A DNA stretch of 64,000 nucleotides. Source: Cydia pomonella. Its lineage: Eukaryota > Arthropoda > Insecta > Lepidoptera > Tortricidae. Below the pieces are notes generated by a model that saw only the letters and a program-made list of their open reading frames with translations, was not told the origin of the DNA and did no database searches. Location of the stretch: contig NC_084726.1 of NCBI RefSeq assembly GCF_033807575.1, positions 9,610,001-9,674,000 of the forward strand, in the 5' to 3' direction. Shown piece after piece: positions 11,633 to 23,510 of the stretch. Made by a program: the position numbers and the translations under genes. Every line of letters starts with the position of its first letter. The first letter of the stretch is position 1.

Positions 11633-12930
11633 TGTCTTAAAGACATTTGTTCGTATATATATTATAAGACACTTTGTTAGATATGCTTGCTGCACCTTCC
11701 TTACAATTCATCATCTAACATATAGCGTATAATATCTGCACTGAACTAATTATAGACTTATTACTCTTATTAGAAAAAAGGTAGAGTACAAAATCATAGA
11801 TGGATTAACTCCTAAACACACTAACAAGACAAACCCAACTAGCGTATACCTCGGAAAGGTAACAAGCACCCAACACTCAAAAGCCACACTTGCATCCAAT
11901 CAACATCCCAATTTGAATCCTGCGTGCACGCCCTTGAGTGCATTTTCAATTGTGCACCCGACCGTGTTTAAGACATTTTGAATTTATTAGTCGGAATATA
12001 GGGCGGCCACCCCCCACCCTTGCTTTCCGCAGTAGGATTTCAATTGGAAGCGCGTGTGGACGTTTCGTTCGATAACAGTCCCCCAAACTGAATGAACTAT
12101 GGTGTTTTCGTTTCACATAGTGCTGTGCTTGTGTTGTTATGGCTAGGAAAAGGGTGAGGGGTTGTTTGTATAAAAGCTTTGTTTTTATCGCAATAAACAC
12201 CGCAGGGTTCCGTCAATTTTTAAAGCCTTGGCCTGCTTTTATTAAATAAGATACGTCACATTTGTTTGCGCTGGAAACCGCATGCCCGCTTTAAAAAACC
12301 AATTTAGATTCGGCTACTTCGGACATGACCAATAAATGGAAAGCTATTATTGTTTTTTCATCCGGACAGCTGGGTAATGGGAGCTGTGTGTGAAGTGGCG
12401 TTTTTATTCGTAATTAATATCATATGTTTCGCAGATTAGGCGGGAATTAGAATCGTTGGCGCAAATACGAATTAACTCCTAATCAACTGTTATAGTTAAT
12501 TAGTGGTTCATGATTTTTTAATTAATTTCTACATATAGTTCTTGTTGACAGAAATATGTTTGGTGGTGATGGGAAATTGACTTTGATGGGTATATAATTT
12601 TATTTGATTACTAAATATTGCACTTTAAATCCAAAATGCATTACGGCTTTCTAGCTATCTTTTTACAGATTTATACGTATATTGAATCAGATGTTTCAAA
12701 TAATAGTTGCTATAGAGCTTGTTAAGTATAGGTACCATGAGTAAACTAAGAATCAAGTGCGGATACATAATAATTGCAATTATATCGTACAGCATTATTA
12801 ATATAACTATTTATCGGTAAGTAGAATTTACTAGGTACAAAATTAAAACTAAACTAGCCATAAAATAAAACTACGTAAAAATTAAACTAATATTAAATAA
12901 AACTAAAAGATATACTAATTAACAAATAAG
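11633..12930. other. no gene seen
   Basis: AT-rich, including the likely 3' UTR of the retroelement fragment at 12931 (from ~12850). Confidence 0.5.
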
Positions 12931-13314
12931 TTATAAAAATAATACCCCTTCTAAAGCTTCCGCCTGCGGCGTAGATCCCATAACGCTGCCCGCGTTACCT
13001 CTCTGTATTGCCAGGGATATACGCTGGGAGAGGTAAGCGCCAGCCCTATGGTCTTCAGTGGCGTCGACCAGCCGTGCCGACAGGGCCTCCATGAAGGTTT
13101 TCATGTCCGCCGACCAAGGTCCCATTGTGTCCACTGCAAGCGCCGCAAACTCATAATCTTGCAGTAAAGATGAGCATTTGCGGCGCTTGAGTAGTTGGGC
13201 CTGGTCGGCAGCAGCGCCGGCTTGTGCGCGGGTAACCTGGATGTGGGACAGCGCAAAGGTGTCTACGCATGTGGCGTCCCACACCAAAGGCCTACCCAGT
13301 CTCCACGGCACCAA
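12931..13314 (-). mobile_element. retroelement C-terminal domain fragment
   Basis: About 127 codons begin LVPWRLGRPLVWDATCVDT and include AGAAADQAQLLKRRK and QRISLAIQRGNAGSV. This C-terminal domain is seen widely in animal transposable-element ORFs; I cannot name the clade. The fragment starts exactly where a TAA-type microsatellite (13315-13331) ends and has no ATG, so it is the 5'-truncated tail of an element. AT-rich 3' UTR follows to about 12850. Confidence 0.65.
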
Positions 13315-13492
13315 TATTATTATTATTATTTCCTTTATTTATTTTTGGTCTTAGGCTAGGTCATTTATAATATGAATATAAAAGTAAAATATAAAAACAC
13401 TCACAAAACAATACAAAATATATATAAACACATTATAAAAAACCTAACCTAGGGTGCCGCCAGCAGCGGGGCAGGGCCCAAGCTGCCGGTGG

Positions 13493-14984
13493 TCAGGGCC
13501 GCAGAGAGAGGAACCGGCGGACTATCCGCGCCGTGTCCAAGATCACCGCCTTCTGCATCTGACCCTTGATCCAACCACCTAGCGAGAGTCTCTCAAGGTG
13601 TTGGTCGAGACTCTTCGCTATGAGACCGTTCGCTGAAACGACTATCGGGACAATGATCGTCGAATCAACATCCCACATGGCGGTTATCTCGTGAGCCAAG
13701 TCTAGGTACTTACTGGACTTGTCCTTCTCGGCTTTCACGAGATTCTCATCATGGGGGATGGTGATGTCGACGAGCACGGCCCGGCGTTGCGATCGATCTA
13801 TTATCACGATGTCAGGCTTATTGGCTACAATAGTCCTGTCGGTAATAATAGATCGATCCCAATAGAGCGTGGCACGACCATTTTCGAGAACTGACGCAGG
13901 TGAGTACTTGTAGTACGGTACTTCGCGGTCCACAAGGCCGTATAGAAGAGCAAGTTGCTGGTGAATAATCCTGGCTACGAGATTATGTCTGTGCAAGTAC
14001 TCGCCGTTAGCAAGATGAGAACAACCGGAAATGATATGCCTGAGTGACTCTCCGGGACGGCGGCATGCCCGACAAATGTCGACCGTACCGTCCTTCAGGA
14101 TATATTTCCGATAGTTGTTCGTCATCATCACTTCGTCCGCAATTGCACAGGCAAAACCTTCGGTTTCTCCGAAGAGGTCCCCGAATCGTAACCAGTTCAC
14201 CGACGCGAGCAGGTCTACGTCGGGTCCCGTGAGGGCCTTGTAGAACCGCCCGTGTAGCACCTTACTCTCCCATGCCGCCCTGCGATCCGCAGCACTTAGT
14301 ACCACAGGTTTGCGCCAGTTCTCGTTTGCCAAGAAGAGCGGCGTGAGGTTCCTATCTACTGCCACCACATCACGATGCATCCCACACTCGTTGTTAAGGA
14401 AATAATTCCTGAGATTGCACACCTCGCGGTTGTGGAGATCTTTGGCGTTTAGGAAGCCGCGACCTCCACACTTCCGTGAGATGTACAATCTCATAACTGA
14501 CGAGCGTGGGTGTAGCATACGGTGTGTGGTTAGCAGTAGTCGGACCCTCCGATCCAGGGCGTCCAGCTCGGTCTGAGTCCACCTTAGTATGCCAAAGGAG
14601 TATGTGAGTAGGGGCATTACCCAGGCGTTGAAGGCGCGCACTTTGTTGCCTCCTGACAAAAGACTGTTAAGGACTTTTGTGAGCCGACTGAAAAAGCGCT
14701 CCTTCACCGACTGTCTAATACCCTCGTCCTCAATACCCAACGACTGTGTCATACCAAGGTATTTGTAGGTTTCTGATTCAGAGATAGATCTGAAAGACAT
14801 TGTCTCAGAAAGTTGTAAATTTGTTGAATTTACAACCTTCCCCCGCTGTACATGCATAACCGCACATTTATCGACACCAAACTCCATGTTGATGGCACTA
14901 CTGAAAACTTCGGTGGTTTTCAGTAGCTCCAACAAGTCTTGGCTATTTGGTGCAAATAATTTGAGATCATCCATGTACAGAAGT
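13493..14984 (-). mobile_element. R4/Dong-like non-LTR retrotransposon, 3' half (RT end, zinc knuckle, RLE)
   Basis: An open frame of 493 codons with no stop. It begins at the catalytic RT motif LLYMDDLKLF, so fingers and most of the palm are missing. It continues through the RT thumb (EFGVDKCAVMHVQRGKV), a zinc knuckle C-X2-C-X8-H-X4-C at residues 301-318, and a restriction-like endonuclease with HN (330-331), PD (386-387), D (~403) and a downstream K/Y. This order is typical of R2/R4-type LINEs, and YMDDLKL-type elements with this knuckle fit the R4/Dong clade. The 5' break sits at a TAA microsatellite (~14985-15002), and the 3' UTR (to ~13330) ends in another. The intact frame suggests a fairly young copy. 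Confidence 0.85.
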
Positions 14985-15002
14985 TATTATTATTATTATT
15001 AT

Positions 15003-16335
15003 ATAATTATAGGCGAGCAGCTATTTAGCTGATGAGCCTATGTCACACAGTGTCCTGTATTATACAGTTCAAAGTTTGTAAAGTCGTATCACATCACTAA
15101 GTAACATCAGTCTAACTTATTGTTTAAAAGCCACTTGTCCAATCTGTTTTTAAAAACATTGACCGAGGGAGCAGTTACAACACTATCCGGTAAACGGTTC
15201 CAAGCCGCCACGACACGGTTGGACAAAGAATGATATGCAGCTTTAGTAGTAGTGGGAGTGCGAACAATTCTTAGGCTGTGACCTCGGGTCTCGCGGCTGA
15301 TAGTTCTTTTGTTGATTATATCGTGAATGTCGGGGAGGTTGTAACAGTGGGTAACAATCTTAAAACACTCGATAAGGTCTCCTCTCGCTCTCCTGGCTTT
15401 GAGTGTGGGCAGCTTCAGTACCTTTAGCCTTTCTTCATAAGGTAGGCGTTTGAGCTTAAATGGAATCTTGGTGGCTCTTCGCTGCGCACTCTCTAAAAGG
15501 TCAATGTCTTTGACAAAATAGGGATTCCATACTTGGAAAGCATATTCGAGCAAAGGGCGGACATATGTTTTATAAATTTTGATAAAAACTTCAACAGATA
15601 TGCATTGGAAGGAGCGTTTTATAACATACAAGAACGAATTTGCCTTTTTGACTATATTATTTATGTGCTCACCCCACTTCAGGTTATTTGTAACTGTCAC
15701 ACCGAGATCCTTTTGAGACGTCACCGCTGCAATTGGCGAGCTTCCTATCGTGTATTGGACCATAGGGTTTTTTTTACCAAGGTGCAGAACTGCGCATTTG
15801 TTAACATTTAATTTTAATATCCACTGCGAAGTCCACTCCGTTAACCGATCCAAATCAGATTGCAGCTGACCAGAAGAAACATGAGGGTTAGCGAAGAACT
15901 TTCCATCATCTGCAAAGAAGCACGATTCTGACTCTATTAGTGCTATTAAGTCAGTCACAAATATTCCAAACAGAGTCGGAGATAAGACAGATCCCTGAGG
16001 TACTCCACTCAGCACATTTAGTGGTTGAGACAGGCAGTCACCGACTCGCACACTGAAGGTTCTGTCTGACAGGTACCCTTCTATCCATTTTAGTAGCTTT
16101 CCACGGATTCCAAAATGATCTAATTTCAAAAGTAGTCTCTGATGAGGAACCTTGTCAAATGCACGTTCAAAGTCTAAATAAAGAATATCTACTGGAAGGT
16201 TACGGTCCATACTTTGGGTCCAACCATGTACACAGGTTAAGAGATTGGTAACTGTAGATCTTTTTTGTACAAAACCATGCTGCTTCACTGATATTAAGTT
16301 TTCCCTATTGAGGATTATTATGGCTCCGCTAATAA
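15003..16335 (-). mobile_element. CR1/L2/jockey-like LINE, 5'-truncated RT with 3' UTR and TAA tail
   Basis: A 393-codon frame at 15107-16288, open upstream without an ATG to about 16335. It encodes a reverse transcriptase from the QHGFVQKRST motif through LYLDFERAFDKVPH, SGVPQGSVLSPTLFGIF and the catalytic FFADDGKFF, to the C-terminal LLESAQRRATKIPF and AAWNRLPDSVV typical of CR1/L2-like elements. The expected endonuclease and RT N-terminus are missing. A ~95-bp 3' UTR ends in a TAA-type microsatellite at ~14985-15015, directly abutting the next LINE fragment. Confidence 0.88.
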
Positions 16336-17887
16336 TTTATCTTTATAATACAACATCACCGTATTTAACTTTAGCTGTTTTTATTAACAACAAACTTCTA
16401 CCCGCGACTTCACCTGCGTAGAATTAGTATTGCCACAGTAAATTCGACTCTACTTTTTACCCCTTAATGGATGAATTCCGAGATAAAAACTATTCTACCT
16501 TTGAAAAACTATCCTTCCCCGGGACTTAAACTGCGTGATGAGGCAACAGACAGTCAGAGTAACTTTAACATTTTCATATTCTTATGGATTTATCTGACAT
16601 TTAAAAATAGCTCAAATATCTAAAATCTCAGATCTTCCTATTTTAAATAATTAATCGAGTTTAACCGTATACGTTAGCGGGTATTCTATAGCTCCGTCCA
16701 TGAGATTGAATATTTAATGATTCCTTTGATCGGCGGGCTTGAAGGAAACCAAGCCCTCATCCTTCGATTCGACGATTCAGTTTCTGCATGGCTTCATACA
16801 CTTGGCACACATTGTCAGGAAATGTCCATAGAAAGTGATCCCTTTTGCTCTTGAGTGGCCGCCCGGTGCCGACGCACATTCTTTTTAATTTTTTCGCCGT
16901 ATGCCTAATATTATTAAACCCCTTTTTTTGGAAGATTTTATGTACAGAACTAACTTTTTACCAGACTACATACAATGGACATGGTTCTTAAGGCACTTTT
17001 ACATTTAATCAATATTCAGGTTTAATTATCTTACCAGGTTTAAGAAGCTGTCAATACCTAAAGCGCGCACACTGTCTATTTGTATCGGAGTAAATGAGAT
17101 AGCACTGTCGCATGTTACTGGGCCTGGGCAAGGGAATAATAAGAAAAATATTTAAATAAAAAAAAGTGGATTATTAGTGTAATATTTTACTCAACAGCGG
17201 TTTAGATATAAATGTTTTGAAATTGTGATTTTAATTGCAGACCCATAAGTTAAAACAATAAAGACATAAAACCGTTTAATTGTGATTTTAAGACCAATCT
17301 TTGCAATTATTTTCTATCGAGCCGATTTCGTTAAATCATGTATCGAGTACAACCACGGTCTTTGAAATATAATTAATATGAACATATATTTTTCTTACTT
17401 GACTAAAACAAATAGTCTTTCTTAAAAAAACTGTTTAAGTAACATCAATTTCAAGGACATTGGGTGTTGACAGCCTCTTAACAACCTTGATGAATGAAAC
17501 ATCGATAGCGTTTTGGTAAATGTAAACCTGGTGCCACTACCTAAATACCAAAATATAGGAAGCTACATACGTAACAATACAATGGCCATAACATATTATG
17601 ACAAAAAAAACCTTTATCTCTAGGCTTTTAAATATTGTACATACGAAGTACATGTATCCATATACATATATGAATGGATATTAAGTTTAGCGCAAGGAAC
17701 AATCCGGTGGAGTGGATATTAATATCTAGGTGATATTTGGGCTTTAATATGGCTTTCATTCAATGTCCTCGATGACAAAAAAAAGAAGAAAAGACGTTGT
17801 CAGCTTTCACTAAGGATCGCTTTTTCATTTCAATATTAGATATTTATTGACGTTGGTTTTTATCACGAGGTTTTGGTCCTTTATTCA
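16336..17887. other. no gene seen
   Basis: AT-rich non-coding sequence upstream of the truncated LINE; nothing recognised. Confidence 0.5.
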
Positions 17888-18155
17888 CTGGATTACATTA
17901 TTGATGATATTTTTATAGAATTTGATGTGTTTTAATCATAGCCATGCCCGACCGTTTGATTTTTTACGATTTTTTCAATATTATAAGAGTTAGGAGCATT
18001 TAAAAATTGTATGAAACCTATTTTTCGCTCCTAATTTTTATAATGATAAAAAAAACGGAAAAAATTATACAGAGCTATGACTAATACATTTATGTAAAAG
18101 TATTTTCCATACTGTCAATATCCAGGGAGGAACATGAGGACTACGTTTGTATTTA
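17888..18155. mobile_element. same element family as 9739, left-truncated copy
   Basis: Shares TTTGATGTGTTTTAATCATA, CGACCGTTTGATTTTT-like text and GTCAATATCCAGGGAGG with the copy at 9739, in the same orientation. The left terminal repeat is missing or heavily decayed. Confidence 0.65.
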
Positions 18156-18329
18156 GAATCAATCCTCCCCTTTTTCTTAAGCATTCTCAATGAGCGTGCA
18201 TAAATATTTGAATATTACCATGTACCATTTTCTAACTATCCGATATCTCAGACGTTCATGAAATACGTTTATCGAAGTTACCCGTTTTCGCTGCATTGTA
18301 AGCTTTACAATAACTATTCAATTAAAATT

Positions 18330-18540
18330 AAAAAAAAACCCTACGCAAGAAAGTTGACGCTCGTCAAACTGCTGGATTGATTTTTATCAAAAGACGCTTC
18401 CACGTAAAAAAACGCATTGAAATCGGCCCGTCCGTTTGAGAGCTAGCTACCTTCGATGCTACGGACGTACGGACAGACCCACAGACAGACATTGGCGTCA
18501 AACGTATACCACTTCTCTTTTTGCGTCGGAGGTTCAAATA
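18330..18540. mobile_element. fragment of a dispersed non-coding repeat
   Basis: Contains TTTGAGAGCTAGCTACCTTC, GGACAGACCCACAGACAGAC and CTTTTTGCGTCGGAGGTTC, which read like parts of frequent lepidopteran repeats. Boundaries are not visible. Confidence 0.4.
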
Positions 18541-20072
18541 CCTTCCTTTACACAAGACAAACAATTCTTTATCTTTTTCATCTTCCATAACTCGGATAAG
18601 ACTATTTATTACATACAACACGGCTTGTACATTGTACAATTACCTGCAACGAAGACTAAAACTGACACGATCTTGTAGCGCAATAAGAGTGTGTCGCAGA
18701 TTTTTGCGACCTTCGTAATGTAACATTTTATCGTAGGTGACTACGCGACGCGAACACGTATGAGATACCTTAATCCAGAATTTCAGGCACAATTCCCCTT
18801 CACGTGCATGCTCCGGAATCTGCAAGCTTACAAGCTCGCAGTACCAATATTTGAAAAGTGAAATTTGGACGTATTTGAGAGCACGTTCGTCGGATTCTCG
18901 CTTTGATTTGTTTTTGTTTCGTGCAGTACACGCGTCTATGGGTATTTTCAGAAAAAAGTATACCATTTACATTTTTTTTTAAACTTCAACTTTTAGGTTA
19001 TTACTATGCAGTGATTCTGAGGACTATCGATTTAAAAAGAAAAAAAAAATACCCCGAAAATAATTCACTGTTTAATTTGTGATGTTGTACACGTCACAAA
19101 ACTGACATACAAAACTTTTACGTAAAAACTGGGGACCTTTTTTGAGATAGTCATCAACTGTTCTAATTCCGCCAGAAAACTATACTTGACTGACAGTAAA
19201 TTATAGTTAGTTAGTAGGTTATATTTAGTAAGTTATCAAATGACATTAATTATTTAAACTTTATTGCACAAACAAAGAAAACTGTACAAATGGCGAACTC
19301 AATGCCGAAAGGCATTCTCTGCCAGTCCACCATTGGGTCAAGTTGGACAGGTCTGTTTTTAACAGTGTATTTTTTGCAAACTAACTTGTAGGTTCAGAAC
19401 ATTATATAAAACAACAAAGTTATAACGTATCTATTCATAAACGTGCACGTGCCAGTTTTACCTAAGTTAGTAGTAAAGTTAGTTTACCTGCCGGCTGCGT
19501 AACAGTGGATTTACGGCTCGTACGTGATACAAACGATCTGAGCTGGCTCTATTCTATTCTAAATGCGACGGGTTAGGACTTAGGACTGCGTTATTAATTA
19601 TTATATAATATGGATATATGGAGATTGTAATTCGAAGTTCAAAGTTGAAATCTTAGCAACATCATATTTGGGGATAATGATTTACATACCAATTAAAGAG
19701 AACAGAAGGTCAACCCTATGTTTGCCGCGGTTTATCTGTAAGCTACGTCTGGCTCGCTACAAATGTCATGAGGGTTAATGGATTGGTTGCCTTCCCCGAC
19801 GATTAGAAACTTCTGTCAATTAGAAAGATAACTTTTAATCAATTAATTTTATAATTAGGTTCGCTTTATTGTCCGCTTGCCGTCCGCCTGCCACTCAAAA
19901 GGGATATTTAGATACTAATTATAATATATCATAGCTCAGAGAGTTAAAAGTCGACAGAGGTAGGTCGCTTGAGACAAAACTTATCGGGTTTGAGCCATCG
20001 ACCGCTGCATGTCGCTCGTAAACACGATGAAATCGACGTGTTGTGAAATTACAGTTCCATTTCGGCGACTTG
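18541..20072. other. no gene seen
   Basis: Apart from the LINE 3' fragment at 19255-19350 there is no recognised feature. Short overlapping frames at 18521-18966 carry no motif. Confidence 0.5.
19255..19350 (-). mobile_element. probable LINE 3' UTR fragment
   Basis: Plus-strand text TTTATTGCACAAACAAAG, GCGAACTCAATGCCGAAAGG and CATTCTCTGCCAGTC resembles a frequent lepidopteran retroelement 3' end in reverse orientation. Recognised by eye only. Confidence 0.4.
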
Positions 20073-20199
20073 ACCTCTTCTTCTTCTACCTAGCGTTATC
20101 CCGGACTTTGCCAGGGTCCTCTTTCCTACTTGCTTTCCTCCACTTTGTGCGATCCTGGGCGTCCTCTCGTGTGAGTTCGTTCCGTGTGAGCCATCGCTT
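20073..20199 (-). mobile_element. RTE-type LINE 3' end with GAA-repeat tail
   Basis: The minus strand reads RWLTRNELTREDAQDRTKW then RKASRKEDPGKVRDNAR and a TAG stop at 20088-20086, followed by a GAA-repeat tail. This matches the C-terminal region common in lepidopteran RTE-like ORFs. Its 3' tail resembles that of the SINE at 34241. Confidence 0.65.
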
Positions 20200-20245
20200 T
20201 TTTTGGGCTCTACATATTTTTTTTGTTTGTTTTTTTTTTTTTGTC

Positions 20246-20373
20246 GGGATGTCGTCGCGCGCGTCATTTGACGTCTTTGGCGGTCAAAGCGTTAAAGAGA
20301 GACAGAAGTAAAGCTGTCTCTCTTTAACGCTTTGACCGCCAAAGTCGTCAAATGACGCGCACGACGACATCCC
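20246..20373. repeat. near-perfect hairpin: 60-bp arms, 8-nt loop
   Basis: Arms 20246-20305 and 20314-20373 differ at two positions and are separated by AAGTAAAG. Each arm contains GCGTCATTTGACG, TTTGGCGGTCAAAGCGTTAA and AGAGAGACAG. The right arm is the end of the MITE at 20328-20446; the left arm is a second, truncated copy head-to-head with it. Confidence 0.85.
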
Positions 20374-20446
20374 AATATCAACCTTGCTGCATTCCGACAA
20401 AGTTTACCATGACGCTCCGCATACGATAGGCGCGGCGTTCAAAGGG
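20328..20446 (-). mobile_element. TTAA-associated MITE, copy A
   Basis: Runs from TTAA-CGCTTTGACCGCC through CACGACGACATCCCAATATC to GGCGCGGCGTTCAAAGGG. A reverse-oriented relative is at 21365-21485. Confidence 0.6.
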
Positions 20447-21364
20447 TAACCCTTAGGTGTATTTGCCGTCGTAATACTCGTACTAAAATACCTTTAGAGC
20501 TACGACTCGCAATCTCCTGAGAGTTTAGCGAAATATACCGCAAATACGAGTAGGTAGCTATAGGTACTATACTTTGTAATAGCCCGTTTACGTAATTGTA
20601 GTATATACAGTAATAACGCGTATCACATGTCGAATAGAGACCCCTGGGAACTTCTACGCAGCTGTGCGGCTGTGCGTATTATAATAGCTATTACCTGCGT
20701 AGGTGAAACTGTAATTGGCAATGTTAATGTAAATATTTCATTAAGTTTACTAAATTTCTACAGTTTAAGCTTAAATATTGAACATAATCAATCATTCTCA
20801 TTTGCCAGAATAATACGAATGTCATCAATTTATACTTATACTCGTAACACCAATGACCAGTATCTAAGGAATTTGCTTTGTAGTATTTATCTTTAATAAA
20901 AAAAAACATGCGAAACAAGGCTGTATGCCTTATAATTTATTTTCGATTATTCAAATAACCACGTTTTAGGGTTCCGTAGTTTTGAACTTCCCGTTGAATC
21001 AACCTCGTGCGAATTTACGCTCCAGTAAAAACTGTGAAACTAGTTGCAGGAAATCTATACTGTCAATAAATCATTAAAAACAAGATACCCAGTCAACTGT
21101 AATCTAACACGGGTACCGGAAACTAATTAACGTAGTTTTCACGAATCACCCTGAAGCTCAGAGGGCAAAAGGAAAACAGGGGATAAAACAATCAAATACG
21201 TTCGATAACTAACGAGACTTGAGTTCCTTTAGAATTACATAAAATGCCAATCTGACCCTGTATTCCAAGCGCTTACCAAACTAAAGTGAACCAGTATATA
21301 AGTGATCTTATTAAGCACAGATGTTAAGAATGTCTAGGTTGTAAATTGGAGTGCTTAGCAACGT
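20447..21364. other. no gene seen
   Basis: AGGGTTCCGTAGT at ~20969 matches the terminal repeat of the element at 60036, so a fragment of that family may lie here. Confidence 0.4.
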
Positions 21365-21485
21365 CCCTTTAATTGCCACGCCTATCGTGTGCGGCGCGAC
21401 ATCGTGAACTTTGTCACAATACACGAAGGTTGATATTGGACAGTAGCCGCGGACGTCAGTTGACGTCTTTGGCTGTCAAAGGGTT
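21365..21485 (+). mobile_element. TTAA-associated MITE, copy B
   Basis: Contains GCCTATCGTGTGCGGCGCG, AAGGTTGATATTGGACAG and TTGACGTCTTTGGCTGTCAA, ending GGGTTA. It aligns with the reverse complement of 20328-20446. Confidence 0.6.
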
Positions 21486-21600
21486 AGCTGATAATTTGTA
21501 GACCTTATAGCAAAGAAATAAGGTTCATTTTCAGTTAAGAGTTTTGCTGTTAGTAATAGCCCTGGAGACTCCGTAAACAATTCAGGAATGTTAATCGAAT

Positions 21601-21903
21601 TTTTTTTTTTTTTTCGTATGGCTTTTTGTTACTCTACTTCAGAGATTTACAGTTTTCAAGTACTGTACCGCTTCTTTAGTCAAGGTGGTAAAATCCTCTA
21701 CTTCCCCATGGTATTTGGTTAGAGGACAGTCAAATACCGTGTGGTGTACGGTCTGCTCGGGTGCTCCACACCGGCATACTGGTGATTCGCACCAGTTCCA
21801 TTTGTGCCATAGATAGGCACAGTTTCCAACTCCCGTCCTTATCCGATTCAGCATGCACCAAATGCGTCGGGGCTCCTCAAAGCCAGCAGGTCGTGTCTTG
21901 GTA
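21601..21903 (-). mobile_element. 5'-truncated jockey-type LINE with poly(A) and 10-bp target duplication
   Basis: The minus strand encodes the C-terminus of a LINE reverse transcriptase (RRIWCMLNRIRTGVGNCAYL, then the knuckle CRCGAPEQTVHHTVFDC), with a stop at ~21639 and an A-run at 21614-21601. The 10-mer TTAATCGAAT flanks both ends (21591-21600 and 21904-21913). The first few codons of the open frame come from target DNA. Confidence 0.85.
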
Positions 21904-22164
21904 TTAATCGAATGCAAGAGATGTATTGCTGATGCCGACGTGATTCTTGCTTAATCACGGATTCCTGGCTAATTTTTATTGGTCATACATATACAGTGAG
22001 CTAGTGTGGTAATTGTGTAGGTTTTATGTAAATTAGTGTATTTTGCATATGGAAAAAAAAACTACTATTTTATTGCTTACATTATAGTAGAAGTAGAGGT
22101 TTTAGCGTACAGAAACCTGCAATAATATCTTGTACAACAAAGGATGCAAATTATACAAAACTTT

Positions 22165-22250
22165 CATATGTGGCTTTCGAACAGAGAAGGGTTCTTATGT
22201 ACATGAAGCAAGGTCCCTTCACCTTCTCTGATGGAAAGCCACATAATTAT
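22165..22250. mobile_element. short MITE with ATGTGGCTTTC ends
   Basis: ATATGTGGCTTTCGAACAGA and CTGATGGAAAGCCACATAAT are imperfect inverted repeats around AAGCAAGGTCCCTTCACC. Confidence 0.5.
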
Positions 22251-23510
22251 GCCTCTACCAATAAGACCGTGCCAGATATTTTAGCGCGCTTCCTCGTGCA
22301 AGATATTACACAGGTTACGATGGTACATTGAACCAAAGCGAAGCCCCTACGAAACTTTCCTATTTAAAGCCTAATCTATTAATAGCAGACACTTTACCAC
22401 TTTCATTAATATTATTAGAGTGTTAATTAATAACGGTGATAACGTCAAAGTGATGAAGGTCGAGTAGAAAACCTTGCAGTTTGGTTAAAATTGATGATAA
22501 AATTATACATAATTATGTTAACAAATGGGTGCGCGGGTCGGGCAGTGTGTTTGGTGTGTCACTAGTGATAGATTTTGATATTTAACGTGCCTTTTAAAAT
22601 CTTGAAATGATACTTAGGTGAAATGATATATTTCTAATGCTTAGTAATCTGTTAAAATTATTGTTCTACTTTTAGGTGCACGAAGCCTAATTCGTAAAGA
22701 GTACCAAAATTGTATGATATCATTTAACGGTTTATAAAAAAAAGTAAAATTAGTCTAATACCATTAAAATGGGCCCTGGGTTATCATTTGTTGCTACGTC
22801 CTTAGCTAAACAGTAACATTTTGGTATATTTACTTGAAATATCATATCATAATGAAATTGAAGTCTCGGGACTATAATAATATTGAATTAAAGTCAATAT
22901 TTTGAGACAATATTTATTTGAAACGATATCTAATAAAACTTCATTTTATTTCAAACGATATCTAATAATATAATCGAATGTCATGAAATGAACTCATGAA
23001 CTCTTGGCCCGAATAATTTAGTTAAAAAAAAAATACGTGTGATGTTTTATTTAATGTGCCACTGTTCTTTATACTGTCATTTACATATTATTATTCCTAA
23101 AGTTAATAAAGCCGAAGTCTACGATCTCTAAAATCGTAAACAATTTCAAATGTTTCTGTAGGTAAATTAGTTAAACGAGACTCACTGTTCAATTAATTTA
23201 CTGGGTTGGTTCATAACTTTATAAAATACAGTTTCAACCCAATTTCATTTAATAATGAGCAAATTGGAGCGACTCGGGACTGTATTATCTAAAACAATTA
23301 ATCATAACTTGAATATATCACGAGTTGTTGATAACTTGCCGCATTGTTTTGTCAACTACTTCGCGAACCGGAGTAATTGGAATTTAGTGACATAATGCTA
23401 GGTCTACACGGCACTACTGGCTCGATTTATTAGAGATATGACGTTTTCCGAATACGAATATTCGGCCGAATCATTCATCTGTATTATTCTAATAAACCAT
23501 TTAAAAATGC
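22251..23510. other. no gene seen
   Basis: AT-rich. CAAACGATATCTAATA and a close variant occur twice near 22918-22968. Confidence 0.45.

Noticed and set aside
18364..18966. Overlapping open frames on both strands
   Set aside because: No motif, no splice context, and part of the sequence matches a dispersed repeat.
20009..20311. 100-codon plus-strand frame
   Set aside because: It is the antisense of an RTE C-terminus joined to a poly-T tract and the hairpin arm.
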